Of a DNA stretch of 64,000 bases, positions 1 through 9,144 are shown piece by piece. The DNA is taken from assembly GCA_963823505.1 (NCBI GenBank), contig CAWGLY010000004.1:62001-126000 (forward strand), written 5' to 3'. Made by a program: the position numbers and the translations under genes. The notes beneath the pieces were generated by a model. It worked only from the letters and a program-made list of their open reading frames with translations, made no database searches and had not been told where the DNA came from. Each line of letters begins with the position of its first letter. Within the stretch, counting starts at the first letter, position 1. The DNA comes from DATHZQ01 sp963823505. GTDB lineage: Bacteria; Actinomycetota; Acidimicrobiia; Spongiisociales; UBA5794.

Positions 1-68
1 GCAACCTACCGAAGTAGCCGCCGTGACGGCGGTTGGGCCTATCGTGCGGCCCTCGCAAGGAGCTGGGA

Positions 69-1463
69 ATGCAACGGGAACTGATCAAACACGTGCTGCA
101 GCGTGAAGACTTCGGCGTCGAGGTCAAGGTGGCGGGTTGGGTGCGGACCCGCCGCGACTCCAAGGGCGGTTTCTCGTTCATCGAGCTGTACGACGGGTCC
201 GGGTTCAACGGGCTCCAGATCATCGCCGACGGCGACCTGCCGAACTACGAGAGCGAGGTCCTCCAGCTCAGCATCGGGAGTGCGGCCGCCGTCGCGGGCG
301 TGCTCACCGAGTCGCCCGGCAAGGGCCAGCGTGTCGAGCTCAAGGCGACCTCTGTCGAAGTCTTCGGGCTTGCCGACCCCGAGACCTACCCGCTCCAGAA
401 GAAGCGGGTCTCGTTCGAGCGATTGCGGGAGATCGCGCACCTCCGGGCCCGTACCAACACGATTGGCGCCGTGGCTCGGGTGCGCAACGCCCTGGCTCAT
501 GCAACCCACACCTACTTCCAGGATCGCGACTTCCTCTACCTTCACACCCCCATCATCACGGCCAGCGACGCAGAGGGCGCCGGTGAGATGTTTCGGGTTA
601 CGACGTTCGACCAGAGCGCAGTGCCCCGCACCGACGGGGGACAGGTCGACGAGGCACAGGATTTTTTCGGGCGCCCAACCTTCCTGACCGTCAGCGGTCA
701 ACTGAACGCCGAGGCGTACGCCCTTGCCTTGGACAGGGTCTACACCTTCGGCCCGACGTTTCGCGCCGAGAACTCCAACACCCGGCGCCACCTTGCCGAG
801 TTCTGGATGATCGAGCCCGAAATGGCTTTCGCCGACCTGAGCGACAACGCCGATCTCGCCGAGGATTACGTCAAGTACCTCGTGCACCACGTCCTGGAGG
901 AATGCGGGGACGATCTCGCATTCTTCAACCAATGGGTGGACAAGGAACTCTTGACGACACTGGAGAGCGTGGCCGAGCGGCCCTTCCATCGCGTCACCTA
1001 TACGGAGGCCGTCGACTTGCTGGAGAACTCGGGGGAGACCTTCGAGTACCCGGTCGGCTGGGGCCTCGACCTGCAATCTGAGCACGAGCGCTACCTCACG
1101 GAGAAGATGTTTGACAGCCCGGTGACGGTGACGGACTTTCCCTTCGACTTCAAGGCCTTCTACATGCGCAGGAACGACGACGGGAAGACTGTTGCGGCGA
1201 TGGACGTGCTGGTCCCCGGTGTGGGAGAGATCATCGGCGGGAGCCAGCGTGAAGAGCGGCTCGACGTCCTGGCCGACAGCATGGACGTCAAGGGGATGGA
1301 TCAGGACCACTACTGGTGGTACCTCGATCTGCGACGGTTCGGCACCGCCCCGCATGCAGGCTTCGGGCTCGGCCTCGAACGTGTGGTGCAGTTCTGCACG
1401 GGGATGCAGAACATCCGCGACGTGATTCCGTTCCCGAGAACGCCCCGCAACGCCGACTTCTGA
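69..1463 (+). CDS. asnS: Asparaginyl-tRNA synthetase
   Basis: Class IIb aminoacyl-tRNA synthetase of 464 aa that charges tRNA-Asn with asparagine in the cytoplasm. The N-terminal OB-fold anticodon-binding domain covers about residues 1-110 and the class II catalytic core follows. Motif 2 is seen as FRAENSNTRRHLAEFWMIEP and motif 3 as GFGLGLERVV near the C-terminus. The AENSNT signature separates AsnRS from AspRS. The ATG at 69 is chosen over an upstream in-frame start at 33 because AAGGAG at 58-63 precedes it with proper spacing and the OB fold begins there. The length is normal for the family. A housekeeping gene with no partner visible in the window; a 486-codon antisense ORF over it is a shadow. 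Confidence 0.97.
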   Translation: MQRELIKHVLQREDFGVEVKVAGWVRTRRDSKGGFSFIELYDGSGFNGLQIIADGDLPNYESEVLQLSIGSAAAVAGVLTESPGKGQRVELKATSVEVFGLADPETYPLQKKRVSFERLREIAHLRARTNTIGAVARVRNALAHATHTYFQDRDFLYLHTPIITASDAEGAGEMFRVTTFDQSAVPRTDGGQVDEAQDFFGRPTFLTVSGQLNAEAYALALDRVYTFGPTFRAENSNTRRHLAEFWMIEPEMAFADLSDNADLAEDYVKYLVHHVLEECGDDLAFFNQWVDKELLTTLESVAERPFHRVTYTEAVDLLENSGETFEYPVGWGLDLQSEHERYLTEKMFDSPVTVTDFPFDFKAFYMRRNDDGKTVAAMDVLVPGVGEIIGGSQREERLDVLADSMDVKGMDQDHYWWYLDLRRFGTAPHAGFGLGLERVVQFCTGMQNIRDVIPFPRTPRNADF

Positions 1464-1556
1464 GACAAAGATGCGGACGGCGTCCCCCGCACACGGCAAT
1501 CAACGGTCAGAATTGGACGCAGGCCGGCGCTTCGACTTCCCCAACCCCGATTACCG

Positions 1557-4295
1557 CTAGCGGTCTGCGGCGCCTGGGCTCGCGTCCGGGGACACTGCCG
1601 CTGCGATCGTGTCGAGGGCGACAACGGCCTCGGCTTGCCGCAGATACCGGGAGTGACCCTCCGCCGCTGGACAGTCGTCGAGGGAGAACCGCCACCGTGT
1701 CGCCGGGTCCCGCAGCAGCCGGTCGCCGCCACCGAGGTCCGGGTCCGCGGCCGGGTGACCGATGTCTTCATCAGGCCCGGTGAAGATCACGTCGCCGATG
1801 GGGTCGGTCAGCCTGTGCAGGTTGAGCCAGCCGTCGACCTGCTCAGAGCCCAGCCGGTCGCGGAGCCAGCGCATGAGGCCGCCACCGAAATACCCGGGGA
1901 AGAAGCGGCGATAGAGACGCCCACCGGGATTTCCGTGGGTGACCAGGTAGATGCGTTTCCTGGCCGATCCGCGCAACCCGGCAAGCGCGGCGGTGGCGAT
2001 GATCGCACCCTGGCTGTGGGCCGTCACCACGACGCGGCGGTCCTCGTGTGCGGCGAGCTGCCTGAGGCGAGCCTGGAGCTCCGGCACCGCGCGCTCGGCG
2101 TATGACGGTGGCGCCAGCGGATGGAAGCGGCGCGGCCAGAACGTCAGCACGTCCCACGCAATACCGATCAGGCGACGTGTCGATGCGTTACGGATCGCCA
2201 TCCGCACGACGATCACCCCCACCAAAGGGAACAGCGACGCCACCCACGCCGCCGTTGCAACGGCGGCCGACCAGTCGGCCGGGATCACGGGGTACTCCAG
2301 GCTGTTGAGGAATACGGAGAAAACGCCGTCCGCGTTCAAGGCCAATCTGCCCAGCGCAACGACGCTCGCCACCAGCGGCACCATCACGAGAAGCGAGATG
2401 AGCACGTCGACGTCGCGGAATGCCGTGGATACGGAGCGCCAGAACACCGCCTGCTGAACCACGGCGCCGTCCCCGTCTGCGGCGCAATCCACGAAGTCGG
2501 CCACAGGCTCCGGTGCGGGCTCGTCGGCGTACTCATCGGCGATCGTGTCCGCCATCGGGCTCCACACGTCGAGGCGGATGCGCACGAGGTGCAGCACAGC
2601 GCCGATGGCGGCGAAGGCGAGGCTGCCGACGAGGAGCAGGGCCACCAGTTCGTAGATCGGGAGGACGGCGATCTCAGGCGTTGCGGGATCGCAACACGCC
2701 TCGAACTGACCACGGTTGAGGAAATCCCTGGCGAGAATCAGCGATCCTGCGAGCGACACCATCAGCGCCAGCAGCCCGAGACCGACCCCGATGAGCGGGG
2801 CTCCCCAGCGCCACCGATCCTGCCGTCCGAATTGCGCCGACAATGTTGGCAGCAGCGCAAGTCCTGCGACTGCCATGCCGGACCACTGCAGTGCGGAGCT
2901 TTGCGCTGCTCGTCCCCACAAGAACAGACCGATACCGGCCGCGGCCACCAGCAGGATGGCGAAACGCCACGTACTCGTTCGGGCGGTGATCCATCCTGCA
3001 CCGATGATTGCGGCGGCCATCACCCCCGCGATCGCGAACGACCAGGTCGAGGTGACCCAGGGAAATTGTTGCCACGTCACCGTCATGATGATCAGGCCGA
3101 GCCACAGGACGGTAGGGATCAGCCGCGTCCGCAGAACCTTGATGGGGTCGTTGTACCAGCGGATGAAGCGGACGAGGAACATCGCGACGATCACCAGCAG
3201 CATGGCGAGTCCCAGGAAGAGCGGTCCCCTTCCAAACACCGGCTCGAGTGACCCGGGTGCGGCAACCTCGGTAGGGGGAGTGTTGGGGCCGCTCACCCAT
3301 CCAATGACGAGGGCTGCGCCGGTCAGCCCCAGGGGGGTGAACCAGTAGGCATGCCACTCCTTGTGGGAGCTTGGCTCGTGGTCGGTGCCTTCGTCACCGG
3401 TTGTCCAGGTGATGACCAGCACGAACACCGCATACAACCCGAGGGCTATGAGGATTGGAGTGGTTCCCTCGGCGCGGGTGTTGGTGAGCTCTTGCACGGC
3501 AAGCGCAAACAGCCACCCAACCGTGGCGACCGCAACGCCCACGTGCATGTACGTGGCTCGACTGACGAAGGCACTGGACCGCCAGAATGTTCGGTCGGTG
3601 AGTCGGGCACCGTCCTCACCGAATTCCGAAAGGTGGTCGATGCGGTGCGGGTACTCCTCGTACCGGTTGCGCGCTCGGTAGGAGAGCACGAACAGCAGGA
3701 GGATGAAGAGCAGCGGGATGAGCGCGCCGACGGCCATCCGCCGCGCCGGGAATGCGGCGACACTGTCGATCGTGAACGGGCTCATCCACCAGCGCCCCGC
3801 CGTACAGGTGGTCTGTCCGCCACACTGGAACGCCACGAGGTCGACGAACAGGGTGCCAAACCACGCAACGAACAGCGCCGTCATGGTCAACGCTGCGCTG
3901 CGGATCAGCGCAAACTGCACTCGTGCCGCACGAGTCACATCTCCGCCTTCTGGCTTGCGGGAAGGCTCAGACGGATGCGGCGCAGCCTCCGGCCGCGGCT
4001 CGACCATCCACCCCGCGGTGTTGACGATCGAGAACGGCAGGAGCAGCAGCCAAAGTGAGCGCACGCCCGCCCGTGAGGTGAGACCTCCCCAGCTGTACGC
4101 CTCGAGACTGCGGTGGCGCTGCTTGCCATCCCACTGTTTCGTGTAGAAACCGGCGATGTGGTCGCCTGCGATGTGTTCCGCAGGCGGGTAGGCGGCATCT
4201 CCGTCGAAGCCAAGCGCATTGTCGGGGGATTCGCCGCCGACACCATGGACGCGGAGTTCAACGACGCCGTCGGGGAACCGCGGATCGTCGCTCAT
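1557..4295 (-). CDS. Large membrane protein with split alpha/beta-hydrolase domain
   Basis: 912 aa. The N-terminus carries a hydrolase-like strand ending in RVHGVGG (residues about 13-20), reminiscent of the HG oxyanion motif. About 600 residues with roughly a dozen or more hydrophobic spans follow. The C-terminal 160 residues hold a nucleophile elbow AHSQG, a candidate acid in RLTDPIG and a candidate catalytic His in GHSRYLRQ. This looks like a lipase/esterase fold interrupted by a polytopic membrane insert. Its ATG overlaps the TGA of the upstream dienelactone-hydrolase-like gene (ATGA at 4292-4295), so the two are probably translationally coupled. Substrate unknown; a lipid or ester in the membrane is inference only. 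Confidence 0.8.
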   Translation of the reverse strand: MSDDPRFPDGVVELRVHGVGGESPDNALGFDGDAAYPPAEHIAGDHIAGFYTKQWDGKQRHRSLEAYSWGGLTSRAGVRSLWLLLLPFSIVNTAGWMVEPRPEAAPHPSEPSRKPEGGDVTRAARVQFALIRSAALTMTALFVAWFGTLFVDLVAFQCGGQTTCTAGRWWMSPFTIDSVAAFPARRMAVGALIPLLFILLLFVLSYRARNRYEEYPHRIDHLSEFGEDGARLTDRTFWRSSAFVSRATYMHVGVAVATVGWLFALAVQELTNTRAEGTTPILIALGLYAVFVLVITWTTGDEGTDHEPSSHKEWHAYWFTPLGLTGAALVIGWVSGPNTPPTEVAAPGSLEPVFGRGPLFLGLAMLLVIVAMFLVRFIRWYNDPIKVLRTRLIPTVLWLGLIIMTVTWQQFPWVTSTWSFAIAGVMAAAIIGAGWITARTSTWRFAILLVAAAGIGLFLWGRAAQSSALQWSGMAVAGLALLPTLSAQFGRQDRWRWGAPLIGVGLGLLALMVSLAGSLILARDFLNRGQFEACCDPATPEIAVLPIYELVALLLVGSLAFAAIGAVLHLVRIRLDVWSPMADTIADEYADEPAPEPVADFVDCAADGDGAVVQQAVFWRSVSTAFRDVDVLISLLVMVPLVASVVALGRLALNADGVFSVFLNSLEYPVIPADWSAAVATAAWVASLFPLVGVIVVRMAIRNASTRRLIGIAWDVLTFWPRRFHPLAPPSYAERAVPELQARLRQLAAHEDRRVVVTAHSQGAIIATAALAGLRGSARKRIYLVTHGNPGGRLYRRFFPGYFGGGLMRWLRDRLGSEQVDGWLNLHRLTDPIGDVIFTGPDEDIGHPAADPDLGGGDRLLRDPATRWRFSLDDCPAAEGHSRYLRQAEAVVALDTIAAAVSPDASPGAADR

Positions 4296-5089
4296 GTGAG
4301 GTGCTCGACCAGGAAGTCGAGTACATGGCGGCGGGCCGTCATCTCCCCGTCGACGGCGCGGTCGAAGCCGGCGGTGAGGGTTGCGTGCGGAATCCGCTCA
4401 CACCGCCGGATCTTGTCCGGCGGATCGGTCGCCCACTTGTCAGCGTAGTTCCTCACTTCGAGCGATGGGCCCTCCCATCGGCGCTGCACCGCGGCGAGAC
4501 GCTGCTCGGGGCTGAGCTTCCTGTCGTCTTTGAAACGTATGGCCAGCACAGGCGTCTCCGACTGCATCGAGGCAACCAGGTCCGCTTCGGAAACGCTGAT
4601 CCGGTTCTTGCGGAGCCGGAACGGGAGCGCAGGTTGCGCAGCAACTCCGGCCGCAATGGCGGGATCCCACACCATGGACATGGCGAAACCCCCGGTCAGG
4701 CACATGCCGATCACGCCGATCGGTCCGCCCGTGTCGGCGGCGACCCGCCTCGCCAGGCCGCGCATCCACTCGGCGATGGGGGAGGAGCGCTGCCACTGCA
4801 TTGCCAGGAATTCGGCCCTGATGCAGAGGGTCTGCGCCATGCCGGGGAAGATCCCGCAGCCGCGACCGCCCTGGCCGGGCCTGCCGAACATCAGCGGCAT
4901 GGTGACGCGGAACCCTTCGTCGGCAAGGAAGTCCGCGAGGTCGAAAGTGCCGGGAGACAGCCCGGGCAGCTCGTGCATCAGCAGCACCCCCGGCCCGTCA
5001 TCGCGCTTGGTGCTGTAGGTCTCGCGCATGACGCCGTTGTAGGTGAACGACGTCCGCACGTAGCGGTCCATGGCGTCTCGATCGGTCAT
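4292..5089 (-). CDS. Dienelactone hydrolase family protein
   Basis: 265 aa cytoplasmic alpha/beta hydrolase of the DLH type. An LLMHELPG strand lies near residue 40, the nucleophile elbow reads GMCLTG (cysteine nucleophile, typical of DLH), and a candidate acid lies in FKDDRK. A C-terminal His in the RIPHATL context completes a possible Cys-Asp-His triad. DLH-family enzymes hydrolyse lactones or esters; the substrate here is unknown. The ATG at 5089 is preferred to an upstream in-frame ATG at 5122 because GGGAGG sits just upstream of it. Its stop codon overlaps the start of the downstream membrane hydrolase by 4 nt. It is divergent from the MMPL exporter gene. Confidence 0.88.
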   Translation of the reverse strand: MTDRDAMDRYVRTSFTYNGVMRETYSTKRDDGPGVLLMHELPGLSPGTFDLADFLADEGFRVTMPLMFGRPGQGGRGCGIFPGMAQTLCIRAEFLAMQWQRSSPIAEWMRGLARRVAADTGGPIGVIGMCLTGGFAMSMVWDPAIAAGVAAQPALPFRLRKNRISVSEADLVASMQSETPVLAIRFKDDRKLSPEQRLAAVQRRWEGPSLEVRNYADKWATDPPDKIRRCERIPHATLTAGFDRAVDGEMTARRHVLDFLVEHLT

Positions 5090-5307
5090 GGCGACCTCCC
5101 TCTCCCACCACAGTGATAGCACGGCACGGCCCGGGTGAGCGTGATTGGTGGATCGATCCGGTCTCAGGGTTGTCCCCGATCAACCCGTCGCTGCTCAGGG
5201 TCGGCGGCGGGGCATACCCGATGGCTCGGCGCGGTGCCGCTTGACACGATGCGGGCAGGAGAGACATCGCGGCAGCCGTGCTGCGGAGCACACGGAGGAG
5301 AATGAAG
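5090..5307. promoter_or_regulatory. Divergent intergenic region between DLH-like and MMPL genes
   Basis: 218 bp without a gene. A good -35 hexamer TTGACA lies at 5241-5246 reading toward the MMPL gene; the matching -10 (about 5264-5269) is poor. GGAGG at 5294-5298 is the MMPL ribosome-binding site. No convincing inverted-repeat operator was seen. Confidence 0.4.
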
Positions 5308-7533
5308 ATGCACACATCAGGTTTCACCGGCCGCCTGGCTCGCAGTTCGGCCCGTCACCCCTGGTGGACTCTTGCGGCGTGGGTGGCGGCGCTGGCCGCA
5401 GCGTTCGTGCTGGCAGGTGGCCTTGGCGACGTCCTCACCGATGACGGTGAGCTGACGGTCGTCACCGAGTCCGAGCAGGCCGATCAGCTGCTGAGCGAGC
5501 ACTTCCCGGCTACGAGCGCTGACGAATCTCCCGTCGAGGAGTTCGTGCTCGTCGAGAGTGCCTCGACGACCGTGGAATCGGCGGAGTTCGGAGGAGTCGT
5601 CGATGCGCTCGTCGCCGAGCTGCGGAGCCTGGAAACCGTGACTTCCGCCGTCTCGTATCGCGACGGCGTCCCTGGCCTCACGTCGGCGGACGGTTCGGTG
5701 GCGCTCATCCCCGTGACGCTGAGCTCAGGCGGCGACGCCTCTGAGTTGGCCGCTCCGGTTGTTGCAGCCGTCGAGGCTGCGGACGGGGCGTCAGATTTCC
5801 GCATGACAACCGTTGGTGAAGGGTCGGTGAACACGGAGTTCTCCACCCTCGCCGAGGAGACGCTGCTGCGGGGCGAGGTCTTCGGCATCTCGATCGCCAT
5901 GGTGATCCTGGTGCTCGTGTTCGGGGCCGCCGTCGCCGCAGGCATCCCGATCATCCTGGCCGTGGTCGCCATCATCGCCGCCGTTGGGATGACGGTGATC
6001 GCCGGACAGTTCCTCGACCTGTCCACATTCGTCGTCAACATGATCACCATGATCGGCCTCGCCGTCGGCATCGACTACTCACTGTTCATCGTGCAGAGAT
6101 TTCGCGAGGAGCGAGCGAAGGGTCACACCGTCGTGGATGCCGTCGAGCGGGCAGGAGACTCGGCCACTCGCGCAGTGTTCTTCTCCGGCCTCACCGTCGT
6201 GATCGCGCTCACCGGCCTGCTGATCATGCCCGATTCTGTCATGCGCAGCCTCGGCGTCGGCGCCATCTTGGCCGTCGTCGGAGCCGTCGCCGCCGCGCTC
6301 ACGCTGCTGCCCGCCGTCCTGGGTCTTCTCGGCGATCGGGTCAACAAGCTGCGGGTGCCGTTCCTCGGCGGAACCGCCTACCACGAAGGCGGCGGACGCT
6401 TCTGGCACAGGATCACGTCACTCGTCACTGCTCGGCCGATTGTCAGCGTGGCCTTGGCAGGTGGCATCCTGCTTGCCGCCGCGGTGCCGTACTTCTCCAT
6501 CGAGACCGGTCAGAACTTCATCGAGTCGCTGCCGGAGGATTCGAACACCCGCCACGCGTTCGAGGTGCTGAACGACGACTTCAGCACCGGCTTGGTGACC
6601 ACGACGATCGTCATCGATGGCGATGTCGCAGATACTGAGGTCGCCGCGGCAGTGGAGGCGTTGGCGACCTCTCTCGAGAACGACGCCGACTACGGCGACG
6701 TCGTGGTGACCCCGAGCCCGGACGGCGCGATCGTGGCGATCGAAGCGGTGACCAAGCTCGATCCGTCGACCCAAGAGGCCCGCAGCGAGATCCAAGATCT
6801 CCGCACCAACGTGCTACCGGCAGCGCTGGCAGGCACGGGAGCCGACGCTCTTGTCACCGGGTCGGCGGCGGGCACGGCCGACTACGTGTCGATCATCGAC
6901 GGCCGCACGCCGATCATCTTCACGTTCGTGCTGGGGCTCAGCTTCTTGCTCCTGATGCTGGTGTTTCGATCCATCGTCGTTCCGCTGAAGGCCATCGTGA
7001 TGAACCTGCTTTCCGTTGGGGCGGCGTACGGACTTCTCGTGCTCGTGTTCCAGCAAGGCGTCGGCGCCGACCTCTTCGGCTTCCAGCAGACCGACGTCAT
7101 CGAGGCGTGGATTCCGCTCTTCCTGTTCGCCGTCCTCTTCGGTCTGTCGATGGACTACCACATCTTCTTGTTGAGCCGCATCAAGGAGCGCTACGACGTC
7201 ACAGGCAACAACGACGAGTCCGTGGCGTTTGGGCTCGGGTCAACCGGGGCGATCATCACGGGTGCAGCTCTGATCATGGTTGCGGTGTTCGGCGGGTTTG
7301 CCGCAGGCGACCTGGTGATGTTCCAGCAGATGGGGTTCGGGCTCGCAGTTGCCGTGATCCTCGACGCCACCATCGTGCGGTCGATCCTGGTCCCTGCAAC
7401 GATGACGCTGCTGGGGGACCGCAACTGGTACTTCCCAAGCTGGCTGAGCTGGTTGCCTGAGATTCACGTCGAGGGTCGACCGGATCACGTCCCGACCGCA
7501 GTGGAGTCTGAGCCGGAGCCCGTCCTGGTCTGA
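5308..7533 (+). CDS. MMPL family (RND superfamily) transporter
   Basis: 741 aa inner-membrane exporter related to mycobacterial MmpL proteins. It shows the family's internal duplication: one TM, an extracytoplasmic loop, then a five-TM block (about 190-360, with the GIDYSLF motif in TM4), and a second copy with loop (400-530) and TM block (545-730, with FGLSMDYHIF). The paired Asp-Tyr residues in GIDY and SMDY are the proton-relay positions of this family. Substrates are usually lipids or amphipathic drugs; none can be assigned here. Starts at 5302 and 5308 are both in frame; 5308 is preferred because GGAGG (5294-5298) is 9 nt away instead of 3. Its 3' end overlaps the convergent Rieske gene by 49 nt. 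Confidence 0.93.
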   Translation: MHTSGFTGRLARSSARHPWWTLAAWVAALAAAFVLAGGLGDVLTDDGELTVVTESEQADQLLSEHFPATSADESPVEEFVLVESASTTVESAEFGGVVDALVAELRSLETVTSAVSYRDGVPGLTSADGSVALIPVTLSSGGDASELAAPVVAAVEAADGASDFRMTTVGEGSVNTEFSTLAEETLLRGEVFGISIAMVILVLVFGAAVAAGIPIILAVVAIIAAVGMTVIAGQFLDLSTFVVNMITMIGLAVGIDYSLFIVQRFREERAKGHTVVDAVERAGDSATRAVFFSGLTVVIALTGLLIMPDSVMRSLGVGAILAVVGAVAAALTLLPAVLGLLGDRVNKLRVPFLGGTAYHEGGGRFWHRITSLVTARPIVSVALAGGILLAAAVPYFSIETGQNFIESLPEDSNTRHAFEVLNDDFSTGLVTTTIVIDGDVADTEVAAAVEALATSLENDADYGDVVVTPSPDGAIVAIEAVTKLDPSTQEARSEIQDLRTNVLPAALAGTGADALVTGSAAGTADYVSIIDGRTPIIFTFVLGLSFLLLMLVFRSIVVPLKAIVMNLLSVGAAYGLLVLVFQQGVGADLFGFQQTDVIEAWIPLFLFAVLFGLSMDYHIFLLSRIKERYDVTGNNDESVAFGLGSTGAIITGAALIMVAVFGGFAAGDLVMFQQMGFGLAVAVILDATIVRSILVPATMTLLGDRNWYFPSWLSWLPEIHVEGRPDHVPTAVESEPEPVLV

Positions 7534-8618
7534 GCGTCTTCATCGCCGATGCCCGCCGACTCCCCGGCGGGCATCGCCGCGATGCGGGTGCGGATCCACT
7601 CGCCGAAATGGGCGACGAGGCGCTCGGAGTCGAGGAAGAGTGTGCCGTGATCGTGAGTGGCCGCCTCCATGCCTCGGTGCACGGATTCGACGAGCGGCAG
7701 ATCCTCGGCTCCGACTTGGTCGTCGAATGCCAACATCGACTCGATCCACCCATCGTCTGCATCAGGACCGAAGAAGTAGTCCAGGAAGCGGTGGGTCGTG
7801 CCGGGCGACGTCGGGATCACCGGTCCGATCGACAGGTTCTGCCGTCCCGGCATGATGTTGATCGCCGTCGCAGGGTGGATCACGTGAAACTGACCGCGAC
7901 CGACGGGACCCGACGGATCGAACGTCCCGGTCCAGCCGGGTCGAACCGGACCGTACTGCGTGGAGCCTGTCGGTGACGTGATCAGCCGGTAGTCGTCAGG
8001 ACCCGTGTCGATGACCCGGGAGAACGCCGGATGCGCAACCCGGCAGTGGTAGCACTCGAGGAAGTTCTCGACACACACTTTCCAATTGCCGCGGTAGTCG
8101 GATTCCGTTCGCCTCCAGAACCGCAGGGCGTCGACATCGACCACTTCCGCCACACGTTCGGGCACGTCACCGATCCATTCCTCGAACGAGGCGTCGGGCT
8201 CCACGGCAACGAATAGGAACGGCCCCCACCGGCCGAGACCGATCGGGGAGAGGGCGTGGGTGGAGGGGTCGAAGTCGGGTTCCCTGTCGGAGCGGGGGGC
8301 GTTGCGAAGGCTCCCATCGAGGTCGTAGGTCCAGGCGTGATACGGACACTGCAGGGTCTCGCCTGCGGCAGCCGACGGGCACACGATCGAGCCGCGGTGC
8401 CGGCACACATTGACGAGAGCATGGAACGTATCGGCGGAATCGCGGGTCACCACCACCGGGACCCCGTTCACGTCGATCGGGAGGGCAGCCGCCTGCGCCG
8501 GGAACATGCCGGTATGGCCGACGTAGTGCCACGCGCCGCGGAAGACCCGCAGTTGCTCTGCCTGGAGAATGGCCGGATCGGTGTACCACGACCACGGGAG
8601 CGTCTGCGCATTGGGCAT
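7485..8618 (-). CDS. Aromatic ring-hydroxylating Rieske oxygenase, large subunit
   Basis: 377 aa. The N-terminal Rieske [2Fe-2S] domain has the ligand motifs CRHRGS and CPYHAW at about residues 65-92. The C-terminal catalytic domain has the mononuclear-iron region ENFLECYHC...AHPAF, with the conserved Glu/His arrangement. The family oxidises aromatic rings, quaternary amines (choline or carnitine type) or sterols using a separate reductase; no reductase or ferredoxin gene is adjacent, so the substrate is open. The ATG at 8618 starts the conserved protein (MPNAQTLPW); the longer in-frame ORF upstream is antisense to the next gene. It diverges from the 141-aa gene with only 43 bp between. Confidence 0.92.
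   Translation of the reverse strand: MPNAQTLPWSWYTDPAILQAEQLRVFRGAWHYVGHTGMFPAQAAALPIDVNGVPVVVTRDSADTFHALVNVCRHRGSIVCPSAAAGETLQCPYHAWTYDLDGSLRNAPRSDREPDFDPSTHALSPIGLGRWGPFLFVAVEPDASFEEWIGDVPERVAEVVDVDALRFWRRTESDYRGNWKVCVENFLECYHCRVAHPAFSRVIDTGPDDYRLITSPTGSTQYGPVRPGWTGTFDPSGPVGRGQFHVIHPATAINIMPGRQNLSIGPVIPTSPGTTHRFLDYFFGPDADDGWIESMLAFDDQVGAEDLPLVESVHRGMEAATHDHGTLFLDSERLVAHFGEWIRTRIAAMPAGESAGIGDEDAQTRTGSGSDSTAVGT
7548..7575. terminator. Perfect 11-bp hairpin, likely MMPL transcript terminator
   Basis: GATGCCCGCCG (7548-7558), a 6-nt loop, and the perfect reverse complement (7565-7575), 14 nt after the MMPL stop. No clear T-tract follows. It lies inside the last codons of the convergent Rieske gene, so it may also be partly fortuitous. 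Confidence 0.5.
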
Positions 8619-8661
8619 GCACCGCAGGCTACCGGTGGTGGAGTGGGGTATCGTTGCGGGC

Positions 8662-9087
8662 ATGCCGCGACGAGACACGGACAGGAGTGCGCTTTCGACG
8701 GCGCTGGCCAGCCGGTTGCGCGACGTCGGCCTCGTGTGGCATCCGCAACCGGGAGACCGCTTTGCGATACCCGATCGTGGTCTCGACGAGCGACTCTTCG
8801 CCATCAGCGACATGGTGATCGAGGTGCGTGATCGTGTCGGCGATCGCGAGCTGGCCTTCAACGGCACCGTTGAATGGGCTCTCGATTCGATCCTGACCGA
8901 CGAGGTCATCTGGGTGCCGACCGAGGGTCAGCTCCGCGAGCTGATCGGGGAGAGCTTCATCGCGCTCTACCAGGACGAAGCCATCTACGCCTGTGTCGCC
9001 CGCATCGACGGCGAGCCGAGAACGTTTGCCGCCTCGAGTGCCGCCGAGGCCTATGGGCAGGCGCTCCTGGCGCAGCTCACCGGCTAG
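8662..9087 (+). CDS. Conserved hypothetical protein, small actinobacterial family
   Basis: 141 aa, soluble, no signal peptide or membrane span. The N-terminal part reads as a short helix followed by WHPQPGDRFAIPDRGLD, then DMVIEV and a central segment containing WVPTEGQLRELI, ending in an Ala-rich helix. I recall similar short actinobacterial proteins, sometimes annotated (probably wrongly) as pilus assembly CpaE-like; I assign no function. The ATG at 8662 follows a weak GTTGCGGG context; earlier in-frame ATGs overlap the divergent Rieske gene. It is convergent with the following lipoprotein gene. Confidence 0.75.
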   Translation: MPRRDTDRSALSTALASRLRDVGLVWHPQPGDRFAIPDRGLDERLFAISDMVIEVRDRVGDRELAFNGTVEWALDSILTDEVIWVPTEGQLRELIGESFIALYQDEAIYACVARIDGEPRTFAASSAAEAYGQALLAQLTG

Positions 9088-9088
9088 A

Positions 9089-9121
9089 GAGCTGCGGCTA
9101 CGGGGCGCGGTTGCGCAGCTC
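9089..9121. terminator. Hairpin between convergent genes
   Basis: GAGCTGCG (9089-9096) pairs with CGCAGCTC (9114-9121) around a 17-nt loop, between the stop codons of two convergent genes. It has no T-tract; a weak bidirectional terminator candidate. Confidence 0.35.
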
Positions 9122-9144
9122 GGATCGGTCGTCGCAGCTCGAGA

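Noticed and set aside
1..68. Possible T-box or leader upstream of asnS
   Set aside because: Only 68 bp visible; the CCGCCGT/ACGGCGG hairpin at 18-32 is not enough, and no specifier or T-box consensus is seen.
39..1499. 486-codon ORF antisense to asnS
   Set aside because: Complete overlap with a clear housekeeping gene; an artefact of high GC with no RBS or family resemblance.
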